A DNA stretch of 9,417 nucleotides from a bacterium. GTDB taxonomy: Bacteria > Eremiobacterota > Eremiobacteria > Baltobacterales > Baltobacteraceae. The translations under genes were made by a program, and so were the position numbers. Below, piece by piece: positions 6,628 to 9,417 of the stretch. Under the pieces are notes generated by a model, which was not told where the DNA came from, made no database searches, and saw nothing but the letters and a program-made list of their open reading frames with translations. The stretch is from positions 1-9,417 of the forward strand of contig JAJYHP010000038.1 of NCBI GenBank assembly GCA_021784715.1, read 5' to 3'. Positions within the stretch are counted from its first letter, which is position 1, and the number at the start of each line of letters is the position of its first letter.

Positions 6628-9095
6628 ATTTCCAGGATATCGAGCAGCGCTGGCGCGAGCGTTGGGAGCGCGACGGGCTCGCCGCGGCACGCCCCGATGC
6701 AACGCGCGAGAAGTACTACGTGCTCGAGATGCTGCCGTATCCTTCCGGCGATCTGCACGTCGGGCATGCAAAAAATTACACGATCGGCGATGCGATCGCG
6801 CGCTCGATGCGCATGTTGGGATATAACGTGCTGCACCCGATGGGCTGGGATGCCTTCGGTCTTCCTGCGGAGAATGCCGCGATCCAGCGCGGCATCGCTC
6901 CGGCGACGTGGACGCTCTCCAACATCGCCAACATGCAACGTCAAATACGGTTGATGGGCACGAGCTACGATTGGTCGCGCGAGATCGCCACCTGCACGCC
7001 GGAATATTATCGATGGAATCAATGGCTCTTCTTACGCTTGTACGAACGCGGGCTCGCTTATAAGCGCGAAGCCCCGGTGAATTGGTGCCCGAAAGACGCA
7101 ACGGTGCTCGCCAACGAACAGGTAATCGACGGTTGCTGTTGGCGCTGTAATACGCCGGTGCAACGGCGCAATCTCTCGCAATGGTTCCTGCGGATTACCG
7201 AGTACGCCGAACGGCTGCTCGAAGGGCTCGACGGGCTCGACGGATGGCCCGAACGGACGCGCACGATGCAGCGCAATTGGATCGGCAAGAGCGAAGGCGC
7301 GCAGTTCTCTTTTTCGATCGAGGGCGCGAGCGAGGCGATCGACGTTTTCACGACGCGCGTCGACACCGTTTTCGGCGTCACGTTCCTCGCGCTCGCCCCC
7401 GAACATCCGGTGGTCGCGCGTATCAAAGAACTGATCGCTCCGGAGCGCGCGGCGGCGATCGATCGCTTTGCCGAGAGCCTGCGTTCGAAATCCGAGCTCG
7501 AACGGACGAGTTTAATGGAGAAGCAAGGGCTCTTCACCGGCGCGTATGCGGTGCATCCCCTCTCCGGAGCGCGCGTACCGATCTGGGTGACCAACTACGT
7601 GCTCGCCGAATACGGCACCGGTGCGGTGATGGGCGTTCCTGCGCACGACGAACGCGACTTCGATTTCGCGCGGAAACACGAACTCGCGATCGTGCGGGTC
7701 GTCGTTCCGAACGATGGCGCGCTTCCCGCCGACGCGCCGATCGACGAAGCATTCGTCGATGACGGTGCGCTCGTTGCAAGCGGTGCATTTACCGGTACGG
7801 CGAGCGCCGAGGCGCGCCGCGCGATAGCGGCGGAGTTTGAGCGGCTCGGCATCGGCAAGGCAACGACCACCTATCGGCTTCGCGATTGGTTGGTCTCACG
7901 GCAACGCTATTGGGGCACCCCGATCCCGATCGTTTACTGCGAGCGCTGCGGCGAAGTTCCCGTTCCCGACGAGCAACTGCCGATTTTGTTGCCTCCCGAC
8001 GCACCGATTACCGGCGAAGGCTCGCCGTTGGCACGACTGCCGTCGTTTATCGAAACGACCTGTCCGAAATGCGGTGGATCGGCACGGCGTGAGAGCGACA
8101 CGATGGATACGTTCTTCGAATCGTCGTGGTATTATCTGCGCTATCTCGATCCGCACAACGAAACCGCACCGTGGGCGCGCGAAGCCGCGGACGCATGGAT
8201 GAATGTCGATCAATATATCGGCGGCTCCGAGCATGCGGTTCTGCACCTTCTGTACTCGCGATTTTTCTATAAGTTCTTTCACGACTGCGGCTGGGTAAGC
8301 GGCGCCGACGAACCCTTTGCGCGGCTCTTCCATCAGGGAATGCTGCTCGCCAACGGCGAGAAGATGTCGAAATCGCGCGGGAATGTCGTCGGTATCGACG
8401 AGACGGCAAAGACGAACGGCGTCGACGCGATGCGGTTGTTCTTGCTCTACGTGACGCCGCCCGAAGACACCAGTGAGTGGACCGACGACGGCATCAACGG
8501 TCGCGTCCGCTTCGTCAACCGCGTTTGGCGTGCGTGCGAACCGCTCGCCGCGCGCGCGCGCAGCGTCGACGTACGCGCGTTGCCTCCCTGCGCGACGCCG
8601 GAGGAGAAGGCGTTGGTGCGGGCGGTTCACCTCGCGGCACGCTCGCTCGTCGAAGAGACGCTCTCGCGACGCTTTCACTACAACACGACGATCGCACGAC
8701 TCGACGAGACGATTAATGTGCTGACGGCGGCAGTGAGTTCTGCGCCTGATTCGGCAGCGACGCTCTATGCGGTGCATGCAGTGCCGCTCTTGCTCGCACC
8801 GTTCGCACCGCATATCGCCGACGAGCTCTGGTCGCGTTACGGCTACGAGCGCTCCGTCCATCTCGAAGCCGCGCTCGCGCCGCAGGAAGCAGCGCTCGCG
8901 CTGGACGAGATCACGCTGGTGGTGCAGGTCAACGGCAAGGTGCGCGCGCGCATCGCTTGCGCGCCTTCGATTTCAGAGAGCGAAGCATTCGCGCTCGCCC
9001 AAGCCGAGCCCGCCGTCCGGGCGTATCTCGACGGCAAGGAGATCCGCAAGCGCTTCTACGTTCCGGGGAAACTCGTCAACTTCGTCGTCGGCTAA
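6606..9095 (+). CDS. leuS: Leucyl-tRNA synthetase, class I
   Basis: This enzyme charges tRNA-Leu with leucine in the cytoplasm using ATP. From ATG 6606 it is 829 residues, a normal bacterial LeuRS length. Visible in order: the class I signature PYPSGDLHVGH (HVGH 51-54); MGWDAFGLPAENAA (79-92); a Cys cluster NWCP...CCWRC (159-181); CP1 editing-domain motifs TTRVDT (249-254) and YGTGAVMGVPAHDERD (336-351), whose Thr and Asp residues match the known hydrolytic pocket; CERC (445-448) and CPKC (486-489), likely a zinc ribbon; DTMDTFFESSWYYLRY (498-513); and KMSKS (586-590). The C-terminal VQVNGKVRARI with the usual extension is complete. Editing of mischarged tRNA should be intact. The start is uncertain between 6606 and 6612. 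An in-frame ATG at 6522 would overlap the comEA start and add 28 residues unlike LeuRS. No repeat, frameshift or domain loss is seen. Confidence 0.97.
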   Translation: MQMAAAYDFQDIEQRWRERWERDGLAAARPDATREKYYVLEMLPYPSGDLHVGHAKNYTIGDAIARSMRMLGYNVLHPMGWDAFGLPAENAAIQRGIAPATWTLSNIANMQRQIRLMGTSYDWSREIATCTPEYYRWNQWLFLRLYERGLAYKREAPVNWCPKDATVLANEQVIDGCCWRCNTPVQRRNLSQWFLRITEYAERLLEGLDGLDGWPERTRTMQRNWIGKSEGAQFSFSIEGASEAIDVFTTRVDTVFGVTFLALAPEHPVVARIKELIAPERAAAIDRFAESLRSKSELERTSLMEKQGLFTGAYAVHPLSGARVPIWVTNYVLAEYGTGAVMGVPAHDERDFDFARKHELAIVRVVVPNDGALPADAPIDEAFVDDGALVASGAFTGTASAEARRAIAAEFERLGIGKATTTYRLRDWLVSRQRYWGTPIPIVYCERCGEVPVPDEQLPILLPPDAPITGEGSPLARLPSFIETTCPKCGGSARRESDTMDTFFESSWYYLRYLDPHNETAPWAREAADAWMNVDQYIGGSEHAVLHLLYSRFFYKFFHDCGWVSGADEPFARLFHQGMLLANGEKMSKSRGNVVGIDETAKTNGVDAMRLFLLYVTPPEDTSEWTDDGINGRVRFVNRVWRACEPLAARARSVDVRALPPCATPEEKALVRAVHLAARSLVEETLSRRFHYNTTIARLDETINVLTAAVSSAPDSAATLYAVHAVPLLLAPFAPHIADELWSRYGYERSVHLEAALAPQEAALALDEITLVVQVNGKVRARIACAPSISESEAFALAQAEPAVRAYLDGKEIRKRFYVPGKLVNFVVG

Positions 9096-9114
9096 CGCTG
9101 GAGCTGAGGCGGCG

Positions 9115-9417
9115 CTACAGCGCGGCGAAGTACTCGTAGGTCTCGCGTATGCCGTCGCGGAGCTTGGTCTGCGCGGACCACTGCAGCACTTCGCGCGCGA
9201 GCGCGGGATCGTAGCCGATATCGCGCGCATCGCCGGCGCGTCGTTCGGCATGGGTAATCGGCGCTTCGAAGCCGCTGATATCGACGAGGGCGTGGTAGAT
9301 GTCGTTGACGCTGGTGCGCGCGCCGGTGCCGATAACGAAACATTCGCCGGAGCCGCGCTCGAGCGCGGCGAGATTGGCGCGAGCGACATCTTTTACGTAG
9401 ACGTAATCGCGCGTCTG
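9115..9417 (-). CDS. NAD-dependent sugar epimerase/dehydratase, C-terminal fragment
   Basis: Translating the minus strand from the right edge gives 100 residues ending at TAG (9117-9115); the N-terminal Rossmann part lies outside the window. It opens QTRDYVYVKDVARANLAALE, the conserved R-D-(F/Y)-V-(Y/H)-V-x-D-V-A segment of extended short-chain dehydrogenases such as UDP-glucose 4-epimerase. GECFVIGTGARTSVNDIY follows, then RAGDARDIGYDPALAREVLQW and a final Glu-Thr-Tyr-Glu-Tyr-Phe helix, all typical of the family's substrate-binding lobe. The substrate (UDP-glucose, GDP-mannose, dTDP-sugar) cannot be settled from this end; a GalE-like UDP-sugar epimerase is the nearest impression. It converges on leuS with a 19-bp gap. 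Such genes usually serve cell-surface polysaccharide or nucleotide-sugar synthesis, so a surface-glycan locus may continue to the right. Confidence 0.88.
   Translation of the reverse strand, partial: QTRDYVYVKDVARANLAALERGSGECFVIGTGARTSVNDIYHALVDISGFEAPITHAERRAGDARDIGYDPALAREVLQWSAQTKLRDGIRETYEYFAAL

Noticed and set aside
5519..6826. A 435-codon plus-strand open frame antisense to the start of the ligase and to comEA
   Set aside because: No domain, heavy Arg/Gly/Ala bias, and its end overlaps leuS in a different frame. The HhH and SLBB motifs lie on the other strand.
5895..7022. A 375-codon minus-strand open frame spanning comEA and the start of leuS
   Set aside because: It runs in a different frame from comEA, is very Arg/Ala-rich, and crosses conserved LeuRS coding sequence including the HVGH motif. 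It is a frame shadow of GC-rich DNA.
7221..7241. Short tandem repeat of GGGCTCGAC inside leuS
   Set aside because: Two 9-bp copies encode Gly-Leu-Asp twice, at a position where LeuRS normally has a Leu/Asp-rich turn before WPE. This is ordinary coding sequence.
7896..8861. A 321-codon minus-strand open frame inside leuS
   Set aside because: It is antisense to the zinc-ribbon and KMSKS regions of a complete LeuRS and is compositionally a shadow.
9096..9114. Terminator between leuS and the epimerase fragment
   Set aside because: The gap is only 19 bp. The best pairing is a 5-bp CGCTG/CAGCG stem reaching into the epimerase stop region, with no U-run, which is too weak to call.

Overview
This is a dense, high-GC bacterial chromosome segment. 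It holds six protein-coding genes, two of them cut by the window edges, and almost no intergenic DNA. No tRNA, rRNA, CRISPR array, insertion sequence, integrase or phage gene was seen. The mix of a bacterial S10 serine carboxypeptidase, a large sortilin-like BNR-repeat protein, a long-chain acyl-CoA synthetase and GC-rich GATCG-heavy coding style suggests a free-living, soil-type oligotroph. Candidatus Eremiobacterota (WPS-2) is my best guess and Acidobacteria-like lineages are an alternative. This is an impression from style and gene content, not a phylogenetic result.

Layout, left to right. Positions 3-2396 (+) carry the C-terminal ~797 residues of a BNR/Asp-box beta-propeller protein. A 68-bp convergent spacer with a strong hairpin follows. 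A three-gene minus-strand block comes next, transcribed right to left: a comEA-like DNA-binding protein (6523-5900), a long-chain fatty-acid--CoA ligase (5839-4040) and a secreted S10 carboxypeptidase (4009-2465). The gaps are 60 and 30 bp, so the block could be one transcript. An ~82-bp divergent spacer separates comEA from leuS (6606-9095, +), a complete leucyl-tRNA synthetase. A perfect 8-bp dyad brackets the leuS start. After a 19-bp convergent gap, the last 100 residues of an NAD-dependent sugar epimerase/dehydratase run off the right edge (9417-9115, -).

Functionally this is a mosaic rather than a single pathway: DNA uptake or binding (ComEA), fatty-acid activation (FACL), extracytoplasmic peptide trimming (S10), translation (LeuRS), and probably cell-surface sugar metabolism (epimerase). 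All complete genes retain their catalytic motifs and none looks frameshifted. I did not find a convincing previously undescribed system. The items most worth a second look are the dyad over the leuS start, the U-tract-less hairpin at 2413-2457, and the comEA gene with no comEC next to it.
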